Positions 10,517 through 21,249 of a DNA stretch of 64,000 nucleotides are shown in pieces. This DNA is from Conchocele bisecta (taxonomy: Eukaryota > Mollusca > Bivalvia > Lucinida > Thyasiridae). The notes below the pieces were generated by a model. It saw only the letters and a list, made by a program, of their open reading frames with translations. It had not been told where the DNA came from and made no database searches. A program made the position numbers and the translations under genes. Every line of letters starts with the position of its first letter. Positions within the stretch are counted from its first letter, which is position 1. The stretch spans positions 219,407,679 to 219,471,678 of the forward strand of contig CM055265.1 of the NCBI GenBank assembly GCA_029237695.1. Direction: 5' to 3'.

Positions 10517-10900
10517 GCTTATGAATATTCATTTTGGTCTAAAGCTAGTAATAGATATGGTGGGTACGTCATGCCCGCTCCAGGTACGGTTTTACGAATG
10601 GCGGTTTGTTCGATTAATGCTAAAGGAGATCCTGTGGTTGAGGTCGTTGTAGCCCTCGTGGTATATGGAGAAGAACAATATCTGGTGTGTTCTAAACCAG
10701 CAGGGGCGCGTAGTGGTGTAAAAGTGGCTGTAAACCCAAACACTGTTCTGTCAGGAGGGTTAAACTCTATCATGGTGTTGGTCGGAACAATTGCAATTGA
10801 ACTTACTCAAGGTAGTGTTATCAACTTTGTTACAAAAACCGCTGGCACGGCGAGTTCTTATATTATTGTTGCATTGTTGATTGAACTAAATTTGAATTAA
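10505..10900 (+). CDS. Fibre/jelly-roll-like ORF, 5'-truncated
   Basis: The 131-residue open frame is rich in short hydrophobic strands, Gly and Ser/Thr, with almost no charge clusters. It ends in a pattern (GSVINFVTKTAG then IIVALLIEL) typical of beta-sandwich trimeric fibre or attachment domains of viruses. The likeness is structural and by eye, not a family match. The first in-frame ATG (10571) is well inside the homologous-looking region. The upstream codons run from GTG straight out of the polymerase tail, so the true 5' end was probably lost in the internal deletion. It is the second rightward gene of the Polinton-like element. Confidence 0.45.
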   Translation: MGEGAYEYSFWSKASNRYGGYVMPAPGTVLRMAVCSINAKGDPVVEVVVALVVYGEEQYLVCSKPAGARSGVKVAVNPNTVLSGGLNSIMVLVGTIAIELTQGSVINFVTKTAGTASSYIIVALLIELNLN

Positions 10901-10922
10901 TTGTATAATTAATTATAAAATT

Positions 10923-11489
10923 ATGGATAACGAAAGAAGTTAAGATTATAGATTAAGTAATGTAATCGCATTGCAGGATATTTTGGATGTAGAGGTAGAA
11001 AGTAGGAAAATAATTGCTAAAAAGTATAGGCGAGCTGCAAATATAGTAGATGGGATAAGCACCGTATTATCATCAGTTTCTATACTAGGTGGGGCTGGAA
11101 CTGCTGAATTGCTGACAACAGTTGCGGCAATCCCGAGTGCAGGGGGTTTAAGTGTTGTAGCTTCTGTGGCGGGGTTGTTATGTATAGCGTTCAGAGTAGT
11201 GGGAAGGAAATTCGAAAATAAAAGTAGAAAGCACGACAGAATATCGGTTCTCGCGAGGTCTAAGAAAAATAGCATCGACGTAATCGTGTCCAAAGCGTTG
11301 GCCGATAACAATATATCTGATGTCGAGTTCGAATCGGTGGTGGAGGAGATGTCTCGATATAAGGATTTAAAAAATACTATTAGAACGAAAGCACGTGCCA
11401 CCCTTCCCAAGATTGAGAATACTGATTGGGATAAATTTAGGTTAAAACTGGGTGATAAAGTGGGAGGAAAAGTTACAACACCACCGTGA
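10923..11489 (+). pseudogene. Helical protein with glycine-rich hydrophobic hairpin
   Basis: An ATG at 10923 is followed by an in-frame TAA at 10941. The frame then stays open to 11489. The region after the stop (172 residues) has a basic start (KKYRRAANIVDGI), two Gly/Ala/Val-rich hydrophobic segments (about residues 28-50 and 57-80) and a charged helical C-terminus (ISDVEFESVVEEM). I recall similar proteins next to fibre-like ORFs in invertebrate Polinton/adintovirus-type elements, but I cannot name a function. A membrane or virion role would fit the hydrophobic hairpin. Only the premature stop breaks it. Confidence 0.5.
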
Positions 11490-11648
11490 GTATGTCACCA
11501 TACATTTCTATAAACCACAAACTGTCCAAGTAGGGAACCTACATATTCGAGTTATCGATTAATCGATCCCCATACGTTTGCATTGTACTTAAATCCCAAT
11601 CCCTAGATCCGGATCCATCGGAGAACATAAACAATGTTCCCTACTACT

Positions 11649-11787
11649 ATCTCCAATATAATTGGGACTACAAGACCACTTTTTCTCATTAAATACCACC
11701 ACCAACTTTTGTTGGTGGTGGGAGCTACAATACCGCTCAATAACGACACAATGTTTGCCGGTACCATTTTGACTCCTCTATACTACT
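11649..11787 (-). repeat. Right TIR of the Polinton-like element
   Basis: This is the inverted counterpart of 6600-6743. It ends CTCTATACTACT and is followed by the GTATA duplication. Identity to the left TIR is high by eye, with a few indels around the CACCACCAAC hairpin. Confidence 0.85.
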
Positions 11788-12392
11788 GTATATATTTATG
11801 ATCATAATGTCTATTCAAGTTTGCAAAGCACAGCCGCATGCTTGGCATAGTCATAACAGATTTACAGTGGAACATCTCTAAATCTGACACCCTGGGACAT
11901 CCACTGTAGTACATTGTAATTTCAGACATTTGAAATGTTAAGAAATAAATCTCTATGAAACGGTCGGAACTACACGTGAACTCACTGCATATACATATTC
12001 GAAAATACAATTTCCAAAATACATGTACACGTATTTCATAGTCAAGTAGATGACAAATGTGACATACATGTATGTAGCGGTGACTGTAGATGATATGGAA
12101 TGGGGCTTATGGGAACTGTGATCAGTATATCTTCTGGTCAAATAGCACACGCATGTAGCCGAATAACGATATGTATTGTTTGTTAGAAGCATGATTGGTG
12201 TTTCATTGATTAATGACGAACAGTGCAGATCGCGATCAAACTGCGGATGCACAAGCTGATCTCAATATACACTGGTCGAAAACCCCAATCGCCCAATTTC
12301 CCCAGTCTCGGTTACAAATTAGTGCATACAGCCATACATACATGTAGCGGGTCTCGTGACGCAAATTATCAACCATACACAATAATTATAGG
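11788..12392. other. Gene-free stretch holding the second half of a split MITE
   Basis: About 11788-11914 continues the pogo-like MITE interrupted by the Polinton-like element. It contains CAAGTTTGCAAAGCACA, found inverted near 5560, and ends TGGGACATCCACTGTA. The rest shows nothing recognisable. Confidence 0.5.
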
Positions 12393-12536
12393 GTTAACTG
12401 TATTGTAATTTTGAAATTTGCGGCGTATATCAGAAAATAATAGGTCGGAACATCTGTTTAATGGACACTAAACATGTTTTCCCACCTATCATTTTCTGGC
12501 ATACGCCGCAAATTTCAAAATTACAAAGAGGTTAAC
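12390..12536. mobile_element. Short TIR element (MITE)
   Basis: Inverted arms of about 45-50 bp start GGTTAAC and share GTAATTTTGAAATTTGCGGC. They enclose about 40 bp. The arms differ slightly near GTATATCAG versus GTATGCCAG. There is no coding capacity. Confidence 0.75.
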
Positions 12537-13830
12537 CTATTTCTAATACACTCCTTTACTGTTTTGCAAATTTTATTTATTATTTTAGAGTAATACAAGT
12601 AATAAATTCGTCGTTATAATTATAATTGCCTTATTTACTACTTTGCGCTTTTAATGTCACTCCAGTGCGATCTCTTAGTAACAATATTTCCATGGCGGCT
12701 GCCTGTCAAACTTCATGATGTTGATAAATATTGTGAAAACTTGTCTAATCATTCGTGATATACTACCATTTGAGATGCAATATTACACAAGATACATACT
12801 TTCTGTTTGTGTGAACGATCTAATACTATCAAAACATATGAAACTTGATCAACGGTGAGATATGTGTGATATTTTTTCACCGTACGCTTCGGACCATGCA
12901 ACTTTCAGACCAGGTCACCAGGACGTTTCGGACAAGGACGTTTCAAATGCAAGCCAGCTACATGTATGTCTTTGACAATAATACCAAAATACCACTTGTG
13001 ACATTTTATGAGTTACCCCATGTTTTGGTCGGTCATTATGTGGCAGAATAAATTGACCGACCTTAAACTTAGTATTGGCGTCGGAATACATATTGAAATA
13101 ATATACCTGTAATATATGGCCCTAAGCAGGAGGCGGACTATTTAAAGGTACATGCCCACTCAGCAGTAACTGTTTAATATACGATGATATCGTATCTCAA
13201 TACGGGTATACATTTCAATTGATTTAAAGTTACAATGCCCAACGATTCATTGATTTATACAAAGCGGTATGCTAAAAGGACATATTTCAGTTGGCCATCT
13301 CCCAGACGTCACTGACTTCCGCTTTACGCTGTGTGCTTGTATTTCGAGGTTGATTTATTTGAATTGACTTACATAAGTGTTCTTCGTTCTTTGTGTATAT
13401 GGGGAATTAGCTCAGGCTGTCCAAATAATGAATTTAACAAATAACCACGTGTAACAGTTGTTTGTATGTTTCTTGTTTGTTGTCATGTTAATAAATTACC
13501 AAATACAAATGTAACATATTTAAGATGTATCTCCAAACCCACTGCCAGCGCGCCAAACGGCGGATGTGTGTGCGTTTATTACTTTTACATGATGTTTCCT
13601 TGTGAACAACTATTTTGCAACTGTCCCAGAAAATATTTACAATTTTCATCCGAAAATTGCAAACATACTGGATACACTAGATTAACCAATGATATTGTTT
13701 ATTATGCACAACGTGACATCAGAATGTATTATCTCATTTACATATTGGCCCTATGATGTTGATTTAGGGTCCCGTATCTCACCGTGGGCAAAGGGTCAAA
13801 TTTTCTTTGTTGCAATCTCTGGAATGAGAT
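12537..13830. other. No gene seen; one solo TTAA MITE end
   Basis: A lone MITE end, TTAAAGGTACATGCCCACTC, lies at 13142-13161 without its partner. The remaining sequence is AT-rich, and short ORFs such as 13466-13756 resemble nothing I know. Confidence 0.45.
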
Positions 13831-14135
13831 TACATAGAGAATAGTAGGTTAGTGCCGTGAATGGGAAAACATATCTGGCAAGGCTTAGGAAACGGGATGG
13901 GCAAGGCTCTGCCGAGCACATCCCGTTTCCGAGCCGCGCCAGATATTGTTCCTATTCACGGCACAAACCTACTATTCTATTTGTCCCGTCAGCACATACA
14001 AATGGCTTTAAAATGCAAAAATAACACCAGTCACCGCACATATTCATACGCAGTGGTTAGGTCGTATTGACAGGATATCACAAATGTTTCACGGCACCGT
14101 GTTTCACGGCACATATGCACTGTGTTGACGGGATA
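13831..14135. mobile_element. Foldback element family E, copy 1
   Basis: Inverted arms run from AGAGAATAGTAGGTTAGTGCC to its partner CACGGCACAAACCTACTATTC, with a GGATGGGCAAGGCTCTGCCG centre. A second pair TCCCGTCA and TGACGGGAT closes the right half. A second copy is at 24584-24895. No gene is present. Confidence 0.75.
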
Positions 14136-14157
14136 ATTATACAACTTATGTGTACTT

Positions 14158-14216
14158 ATCGGCTGTCAGGTTGGACGGTGTATTGTATCGGCTGTCAGGT
14201 TGGACGGTGTATTGTG
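14158..14216. repeat. Tandem duplication of a 29-bp unit
   Basis: The unit begins ATCGGCTGTCAGGTTGGACG and occurs twice head to tail without a mismatch. Confidence 0.9.
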
Positions 14217-14960
14217 TATGGCTTAATTTTGGCAGCATTGCGTAACATACAGACGAATTAATATGTAGATTTTCGACTTTAATATCTGTGAAAAATAAAA
14301 TAATTTTCGCAATTATTTGAATAAAAGTTCAATATTATCCCTGACTTGGAAATAAATACAATATTTAACATCCATGTAAAATAACAAACATTCTGGTATG
14401 AATATTGACCGAAATCCACCAATAATTATAAAGTTGACATATTTGTTAAATGATTGTCTCTTAAATAACACAACTGTGTTGCGACCTGTGAATACCCAGA
14501 TCAGCCTGCACATCCGCGCAGACTCATCATGACCTACACCGCTCGCTACAGTATGGGTCGGACCAAATTCCAGTTCAAAACACTTGCAAGGTGATAAGCC
14601 AATGTCTTTCGCACTAGTGGGGCAGGAATTGCGACACATGGCATTTGAATATAATTATGAAGTCTAATTAGCAGTTCTCTGAATTAAAAATGTGTATAAT
14701 TCTTTGTGGTTTGTGGTACGGTGGTGGCGGGAAGGGACTGAATGGTGGACAATCTTGCGATCAGCGGACACAAATTTGATGGAGTGTTAGTTTGACATAT
14801 ATACCTCGGCTCTCGATATGTTTATACCTCACCATGATAATGGAGCGGGCACTTATTGTAACCCTAGTCTATTCGTCCCTTCCAATCCGTCCGTCCGTTC
14901 GTCCGGAAAACGATTCAAACGTAATATGCAGAGGCTTGATACTGGACATGTAGCTTCATT
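14217..14960. other. No gene recognised
   Basis: The minus-strand open frame at 14313-14639 has no recognisable motif. A stretch near 14820-14960 (CCGTCCGTCCGTTCGTCCG) resembles the start of satellite-like repeats found at 36.8 kb and 38.0 kb. Confidence 0.4.
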
Positions 14961-14975
14961 ATGGTGTATATAGAG

Positions 14976-15159
14976 GATATTCATATTTTTGGGACGAATA
15001 TGACATACATGTTCATCGAGTGATAGGAAATGTCCATAGAAATGCCGATAGGCACGAGTGAAATATGGACATGTCACACCACGAGATGAACATGTCATAT
15101 TCGTTGCAAAAATATTCACGAGTGCCGATAGGCACGAGTGAAATATGGACATGTCACAC
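14976..15159. repeat. Inverted-repeat element interrupted by the Gypsy insertion
   Basis: It contains inverted blocks around GAATATGACATACATGTTCATC and its partner GATGAACATGTCATATTCG, and a duplicated GCCGATAGGCACGAGTGAAA. The same sequence resumes at 23805 with CACGAGATGAACATGTC, which proves the Gypsy element inserted into it. Confidence 0.75.
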
Positions 15160-17041
15160 TGTCAAGGTCATTACCAAGGTCAGGAATGATCGAGACAAAT
15201 TGTCTCCCCTATTATCATATGAACCAAGTATACTTCAATTATTATGACGTTATGGCCAATATAGCTTGATCTGACGAACGAAAAGTGGTAACAATGCAGT
15301 TGAAGTTTAAGGGATAGGCTAGAGTAGATAAGTACACGTAGTCACTTAATCACTTATAATGTACACTATATTACATGGGGAACACACATGCATACATGAT
15401 ACATTGATATGCGAACATCACTGTACGGTGCATGATACTATTCAATTACAAGGTTGTAAGCCAATCGACTGTTATACTTTAACGCAATTTAAAAGCTATA
15501 GACGAATAAACTCAGTATGTGGTATCTCAATGGTCCCGTAGTGGACAATAGTATGAATGCACAAGTACTTTGATGATCGCGAATCAAAGTTTAATAACAT
15601 GCAAGTACAATATGGCAGAACGAACATTGGAGGACAAATGACAATCATTTGAGCTACCCAAATGCTGGCGTATCTCAATATATAGTGGTAATCTCTGAGT
15701 ATCAAGGTCCCAAGGTCTGCCTCACCCGCAGTATGAGGTCTAGTCAACAATATGGCTATAATCCAACTTCAAGTGGATTAATCAATAAACAATAAATGTA
15801 GTCTTACTACAATCCCTTAGCCATTATATGCCATGATAGGAGTATTACCATACACTATCAAAGTATACATGCATATGTAATGTATTTTCAAAGTCTGAAT
15901 GTCAAAGTCAAAGCCGGATGTGGTTACATCAAAAGGTAGTCAATAACGATAATGTTCCGGAAGCTGGTACCGGAAATAAAGTTTCAAAAGGTAGACTGTC
16001 ACGAAGTATTATTTCCGGAAGTGGTGGACCAGATGTAAAGTTCCTATGGTATTACTCGACTGTAGCAACCCTGATGTGGTGGACCGGATGTAAAGTATCC
16101 ATGGTGAATCAATTGGTTGTAATACCGGAAGTGGTAGACTGGATGTAAAGTTCCGATATAATACAAAAATGGCGATTATCACGTTGGCTAAGACGCCGGG
16201 AAAAGTTTCACTTAGGTGACATTCAACTCGGTGGTAGTATAATAATATGATATATGTGTATGGTGTTTCACTTCACTAATCTATGGCTGTGACTGTCTGC
16301 TGAACGCGATGTAGAAATCACACACTGCTCTATACAGGCCTGTACCCGGAGCTGCTATACACACTGCGCACAGACACTACACACACACACTACACACAGA
16401 CAGACGTACGGACACTCGGACGACCTGGTACTCTGCACTGACTGGGGTCTGCCCTCAACGAGTGGACCAAAACGTCCAATGTGGCTCGCTGGAGCGATCT
16501 CGAGAGGCTACAAAATGAAATGAGCCTCCAATTACTGGACGAATACGCACAGACAGACAGACAGGATGCACAACGGACTAAAACGGGAATCGAACAACGG
16601 CAAATCACAGCTGAAATAAAATGTTGTAGGTACATACCAAAATCCTCCGTGTCACTGGTGAATACAGTACTATCCTTCTGCTACCAGAAATATGTGTCCC
16701 AACAACACATTGCGAGCCATCGCTTATATACGCACCAGTGAAACCACGCACGGAATAATGAATATGCCTACCCCTCATTCGACATCTCACATAACTATTA
16801 CAAAACCATGGCTTTTGCCATTTCACCTGTGGGTTATATTTGGCATAAATATATGTTCCCACGTCATAAATTCAACCAAACTAGTGTACAGCCCTCGTGG
16901 AATAGATACCATCCAACATGGAATATCCCACACTACCCTAAATCTGCACACTATAGACCCAGATCTCATAATGCGAAATGTACTCGACTGGTCTCGACAT
17001 GCGAAGGTCGCTTTTTGGCCCCGCCAAATCCCTCCATATCG
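15160..17041 (-). repeat. Downstream LTR remnant (3' LTR in sense)
   Basis: It matches 21250-23122 closely, with scattered substitutions and indels. It stops abruptly at ATATCG, where the sister LTR continues for another 677 bp. A 10-bp duplication near 16990 is private to this copy. A CA/GACA-rich microsatellite lies near 16370-16410. The small open frames in it are mirrored in the other LTR and are not genes. Confidence 0.85.
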
Positions 17042-17043
17042 GT

Positions 17044-17242
17044 ACCCCTTAATTCTTAATGGGTCCTTCGATGACAACTGTATCTCATGTTTCTCTATAT
17101 GGGTGTGTACTGGTGCGTCCCTCAGGACATGGGTGAATTCCCGTAAGATCTCTTTGACTTTGGTCTTTTGTTTCTTGCCTAAATCAGGCGACAGGTCAAT
17201 TCTGCTCTCCGTATCGGACTCTAATCCCCTGGGACATGACAT
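17044..17242 (-). pseudogene. Start of Gypsy reverse transcriptase, truncated
   Basis: Translation gives the region just before the RT fingers: LSPDLGKKQKTKVKEILREF, then a V-L-R-D-A-P block, then HEIQLSSKDPLRIKGYR, equivalent to the H-x-I-x-L...PYR segment of Ty3/Gypsy RT. It overlaps the integrase tail in another frame and runs into LTR sequence at 17041. None of the catalytic YxDD region remains. Confidence 0.75.
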
Positions 17243-18385
17243 GTTTTCTTCGGCACTACACCCACTTGGACTAGGATCCCCTCTACTGTGTCTTCTATCA
17301 CGGCCGCATTTATTACAGTGAGTATTCCCTTCCCCGGGTGCTCATGCCTAGTCTCGTACATCTTTAACATGTTTGCATGAAAGGTTTTCAACTTCCCTCC
17401 CATGTCAACCCTATAGTCCCACTCATTAACTACCTCTGTTATGGTGTATGGTCCCTTCCACCTAAGAAGCAATTTGTTGTTGTCTGTCGGTAGTAGTACA
17501 AGTACCTGATCTCCCACTGCATACTGCCTACTACGGGTCTTACGGTTGTAGTACTTTGCGTACTTTTTGGAAGCACTCTTCAAGTTGTCATGCGCGATTT
17601 CGCACGTTTTCTCGAGCCGTTCGCGCAAGTCGAGGACGTACTGATACGTCGTTTTGACGTTGTCCTCTATGTCCTTCGAGGACCACAGATCTCTTAGTAT
17701 ACTCATCGGACCCAGAACGGTCCTTCCGTACAATAGTTCAAACGGTGAGAAAGCCTAACTTTCTTGAGGGACTTCGCGATACGCGAATAAGAGCGCGTTA
17801 ATGTATTTGTCCCAATCTTTGGGACGTTCGCTTGCCATTCTACGAAGCATTTGCTTTAATGTACCATTGAACCGTTCCACGAGACCGTTACACTGTGGGT
17901 GGTACGGTGTCGTGGTTAATTGTCTCAGCGATAACAATCTACTAACTTCCTCCATGACTGCCGATGTAAATTGACTACCCCGATCGGTGAGCATCTCCTC
18001 GGAGATACCCAGTCTACTGAACATATCCACGAGAGCTTCCGCGACTCGTTCGGCCTCGATGCCTGGTAGTGGTACCGCTTCTGGGTACCTAGTTGCATAA
18101 TCAACTAACGTTAGTATGTAACGATTCTTCCGATCGGTAGCTGAAAAAATTGGCCCTACAATGTCAACTGCGACTCGTTTGAACGGAGTGTCTATCAACG
18201 GCATAGTTCCTAACGGAACCTTGGTTATGTGTCCCTTTGACACAGTCTTTTGACATATGTCACAAGACTACAAAACCGTGTAATGTCACTGCCCACGCCT
18301 GGCCAATAAAATTCTGATAACACTCGATCAGTTGTCTTCTTAACTCCTAAATGGCCCGCCATGATTGATTCATGTGCCACTTTCA
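17221..18385 (-). pseudogene. Gypsy integrase with frameshifts and amber stop
   Basis: This catalyses insertion of retrotransposon DNA. The zinc-binding HHCC part at about 18260-18385 is split by frame breaks (near 18390 and 18265). The DDE core is intact in sequence: VAVDIVGP (first Asp), LTDRGSQF (second Asp), and HPQCNGLVERFNGTLK (Glu). An in-frame TAG at 17755-17757 interrupts before the FSPFELLYGRT block. The C-terminal module VGDQVLVLLP...LRWKGPY is the GPY/F domain. The tail continues to 17221, overlapping the RT start. Confidence 0.85.
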
Positions 18386-20587
18386 TCACGGTAGTCCTAA
18401 GTGTTTTGGCACTACCAGCTGATGGTACATCCTACCTGACCCTATCGATTCGAAATTACGATACAACAAGTATTTCCGGTATGCGAATTTCGATTTGTTT
18501 CCGTTCTTACTTGACCGTACTGTTCCGTCTTTTGCGTTATTTCGAACCGACGTCAATGTGACGTCATGTGCCTGCGCCTCTTTGAATTCATCGCGTGATA
18601 CGTTCGCGATTGCGGTAGGGTCTTTGAGGGTCTTATATGATTCGTCTCGGGCTGTCGTTTGTGACCTAGTTTCAACTGCGCACGATTTTGCGCCTCTAAA
18701 ATCGGATATCACCGGTAATTCTGACCCGTCTACATTACCTATGGTAACATCATACATTGTATCTGTCATGCAAAGGGCTTCTACCTGACCTTTGAAAAAA
18801 GGTGTATATAGATCTACCCGGGCGGTAGGAATTCCACTCATTTTGCTCCTATTTACCAGCATGCATGTTGAAACTTTGCTTAAAAATTGATCTTGTTGTA
18901 CTAAACTTTCCCTGACGACCACCCCGGTACACCCAATATCTCGCATTACTGTGACCTTTTCCCCATTTAATGTGCCCTCTGCTACGGGTAGCCTATCCAT
19001 ACCAAATGTACATCCGTTAATCAACTCCGGCTGTATCTCGCTACCAGAACATACAATAGTGGTGTCGGTATCAACCACACAGAAATTTCCTTGGTTTTCC
19101 GCTGGTTGTTGCGTGTCTTGCCATCTACCTCTACCTCTGCCTCTGGTGTGCCTTCCGCTTCTACCTCTACTTCTACCTCTGTACCGACTTCTCTGTTCTT
19201 TATCTGCAAAACTTACATGCTTCTCTTTCTCGACAGCTGCTGCTTTGTAAGCTGAGGACCTGTCACGTTTAGGACAATCGTAGGACATGTGACCCTCTTT
19301 GCCACAATTGTAACATGTCCCGCGATACCTATCGTAGCCGTTCCTGCTGGTACTTCTGTCATAACTACCTCTATTCGGGCTTCTATCATAACTACCCCTA
19401 CTTGGGCTTCTAGTCTGGTCTCTATTCTGATATCTGTCCCTATCTCGACTCCTATCTCTGGATAGATTATCTTCACTACTTACATTGCGCCTCTGGTTAT
19501 CTACTGACCTGTACTCATTTCTGTTGCTAGTACTGTTCCTCTGAACTACATACTTGCTACCTCCTCTAGCTTCTGCAAAGTAATCTGTCTGAACCGCCAT
19601 CTGATCTATCAAGTCAAATGTTTTCTCTTTGAGAAATAAGAAGAGCTCACGACTGCATATATTTAACATCTGATCTCTGATCATGTAGTCTAGTACTCCT
19701 TCATATGTTCTACTCGCCTTACCTAACTCAAACCATCTATCTAAATAGTTCTTTGACCGACTGACATATTGCACAAATGATTCACTGTGATCAGGTTTGG
19801 TGTTTTTGAACATGTGTCTGAACCCATCTTCCGTTAGATCAAAACATTTCAACAAAGCGGATTTCAACTTATCATAGTCAAGAGCATCATCAATAGGTAG
19901 TCTAGAATATACATCTAATGCCTTGCCCTTCAATAAAGCACTCAAGTGTAGTGACCACTTATCTCTCCCCCACCTTTGAATTGCTGCGTACCTCTCAAAT
20001 CTAGCTAAGTAGCTATCCATGTTGTCATTATTCTGATCGAAATGCGGCAGCTTCGGACCGAATGCTCTGCCATAATCCCTATCATGTCTATCTTCATCTA
20101 CTACTCCACCCCTTTCTACTTTTACCATTTCTACCTGGTGCTTAGTGTCTAGTTCTCGCAATTTTAATTCTAGAGCTAACTGTGCTTCATTGGCATCTAA
20201 TCTATCTTTCCCCATCTGTCGCTCAACCTCTTTAGCTAACTGCTCAGCATCTAACCTATCTTTCTCAGCCTGTCGCTCAACCTCTTTAGCCAACTGCTCA
20301 GCATCTAACCTATCTTTCTCCATCCGTCGCTCAACCTCTTTAGCCAACCGCTCAGCCTCTTTAGCCAACCGCTCAGCATCTAACCTATCTTTCTCCATCT
20401 GTCGCTCAACCTCTTTAGCCAACCGCTCAGCATCTAACCTATCTTTTTCAGCCTGTCTAGCCTCTAGTCTTTCCTGTCTTTCTCTCTCCTGCTCTTCCTT
20501 TACAAAGGCCCTTAACTCTGAATTTGCTAGCCCTAAGCTTTTGCCTATGTCCATTAGCTCCTTAATGGACGACATTCTCACTCTCAA
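18386..20587 (-). CDS. gag: Gag-protease polyprotein of the gmr1-like element
   Basis: The 733-residue frame is intact. Residues about 25-150 are a charged coiled coil made of tandem 17-18-residue units like KDRLDAERLAKEVERQM (about five units). The capsid-like region follows (LPHFDQNNDNMDSYLARFER). An Arg/Ser/Asp/Tyr-rich linker leads to the zinc knuckle CYNCGKEGHMSYDCPK near residue 424, which binds RNA. The aspartic protease region near residue 547 reads RDIGCTGVVV where D-T/S-G is usual, so the active-site triplet is D-I-G. The frame ends in the start of the integrase zinc domain (VVPKHL), cut by a frameshift. The ATG at 20587 is preceded by 640 bp of leader after the LTR. Confidence 0.8.
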   Translation of the reverse strand: MRVRMSSIKELMDIGKSLGLANSELRAFVKEEQERERQERLEARQAEKDRLDAERLAKEVERQMEKDRLDAERLAKEAERLAKEVERRMEKDRLDAEQLAKEVERQAEKDRLDAEQLAKEVERQMGKDRLDANEAQLALELKLRELDTKHQVEMVKVERGGVVDEDRHDRDYGRAFGPKLPHFDQNNDNMDSYLARFERYAAIQRWGRDKWSLHLSALLKGKALDVYSRLPIDDALDYDKLKSALLKCFDLTEDGFRHMFKNTKPDHSESFVQYVSRSKNYLDRWFELGKASRTYEGVLDYMIRDQMLNICSRELFLFLKEKTFDLIDQMAVQTDYFAEARGGSKYVVQRNSTSNRNEYRSVDNQRRNVSSEDNLSRDRSRDRDRYQNRDQTRSPSRGSYDRSPNRGSYDRSTSRNGYDRYRGTCYNCGKEGHMSYDCPKRDRSSAYKAAAVEKEKHVSFADKEQRSRYRGRSRGRSGRHTRGRGRGRWQDTQQPAENQGNFCVVDTDTTIVCSGSEIQPELINGCTFGMDRLPVAEGTLNGEKVTVMRDIGCTGVVVRESLVQQDQFLSKVSTCMLVNRSKMSGIPTARVDLYTPFFKGQVEALCMTDTMYDVTIGNVDGSELPVISDFRGAKSCAVETRSQTTARDESYKTLKDPTAIANVSRDEFKEAQAHDVTLTSVRNNAKDGTVRSSKNGNKSKFAYRKYLLYRNFESIGSGRMYHQLVVPKHLGLP

Positions 20588-21230
20588 CTTAGCTCCGCAT
20601 TATCGATTTACACGCTTTACCCGACGGTACACAAGGTCTCTAGCACTCAAATCACTTGGTGATATGTGCGAGTCTCTTGATTCATGTCTATAAGGTTAAG
20701 GTAAATCAATCCGGTCTCTACTCCTAACGACGGTATAAGTTTCTCAATTCGGGTAAGTCAATCCGGTATATGCATGGTCTAATGTAATGGTATATTTACA
20801 ATTCCCCCTCTATGGTCCTAGACACAAAAATTGGGAACTGGTTATATACACCTGGCAGGATATAGTATTGTTCATACACAATATAATAGTGGTAGTAATC
20901 TCGCCTCAGATGTATAATTGTCTAGTGATAACCTAAAACACCCGCTGTGCCATCATCACAGGGAGGTACTGTTCAACAATATCAAAAGTTAAAATGACCC
21001 TTACATCGACTATCTCACAAAATCGTCTCAACTCTACACTTCTGTACCTAGGTAGTCAAATCATGTATGTGTTGATGTATTAGTGCATAAGTGTTGGAGG
21101 GCATCATTCCTTACCTTAACTCCCAAGGCAAACAAATACAAGATTGAATTTTGATGACATTAGGGGTACAGCTATTCTAGCTTCCTTACTTCAACTGCTT
21201 TGAAGAAACTGATTATACAAGAGGAAACAA

Positions 21231-21248
21231 ACCCCACTTCTGACACCA
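21231..21248 (-). promoter_or_regulatory. Primer binding site, tRNA-Leu type
   Basis: In sense direction, one base after the upstream LTR, the sequence reads TGGTGTCAGAAGTGGGG. This is complementary to the 3' end typical of animal tRNA-Leu (…CCCACTYCTGACACCA). It fixes the LTR edge at 21250 and the minus-strand orientation of the element. Confidence 0.8.
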
Positions 21249-21249
21249 T

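Larger units (their letters stand above)
6600..11787 (+). mobile_element. Compact, decayed Polinton/Maverick-like element
   Basis: The 5.19-kb element is bounded by TIRs starting AGTAGTATAGAGG and by a 5-bp duplication GTATA at 6595-6599 and 11788-11792. Inside are a divergent zinc-finger gene, a broken polymerase B of the protein-primed viral/Polinton type, a fibre-like ORF and a helical/hydrophobic ORF. Integrase, packaging ATPase, cysteine protease and major capsid genes expected of a full 15-20-kb Polinton or adintovirus are absent. The polymerase tail joins directly to the 5'-truncated fibre ORF near 10510, which marks a large internal deletion. It sits inside a pogo-like MITE. Confidence 0.8.

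Noticed and set aside
17035..17041. True LTR boundary at the end of LTR-LTR homology
   Set aside because: It lacks a CA end. The flanking CACAC duplication places the real edge of the full LTR at 23799.
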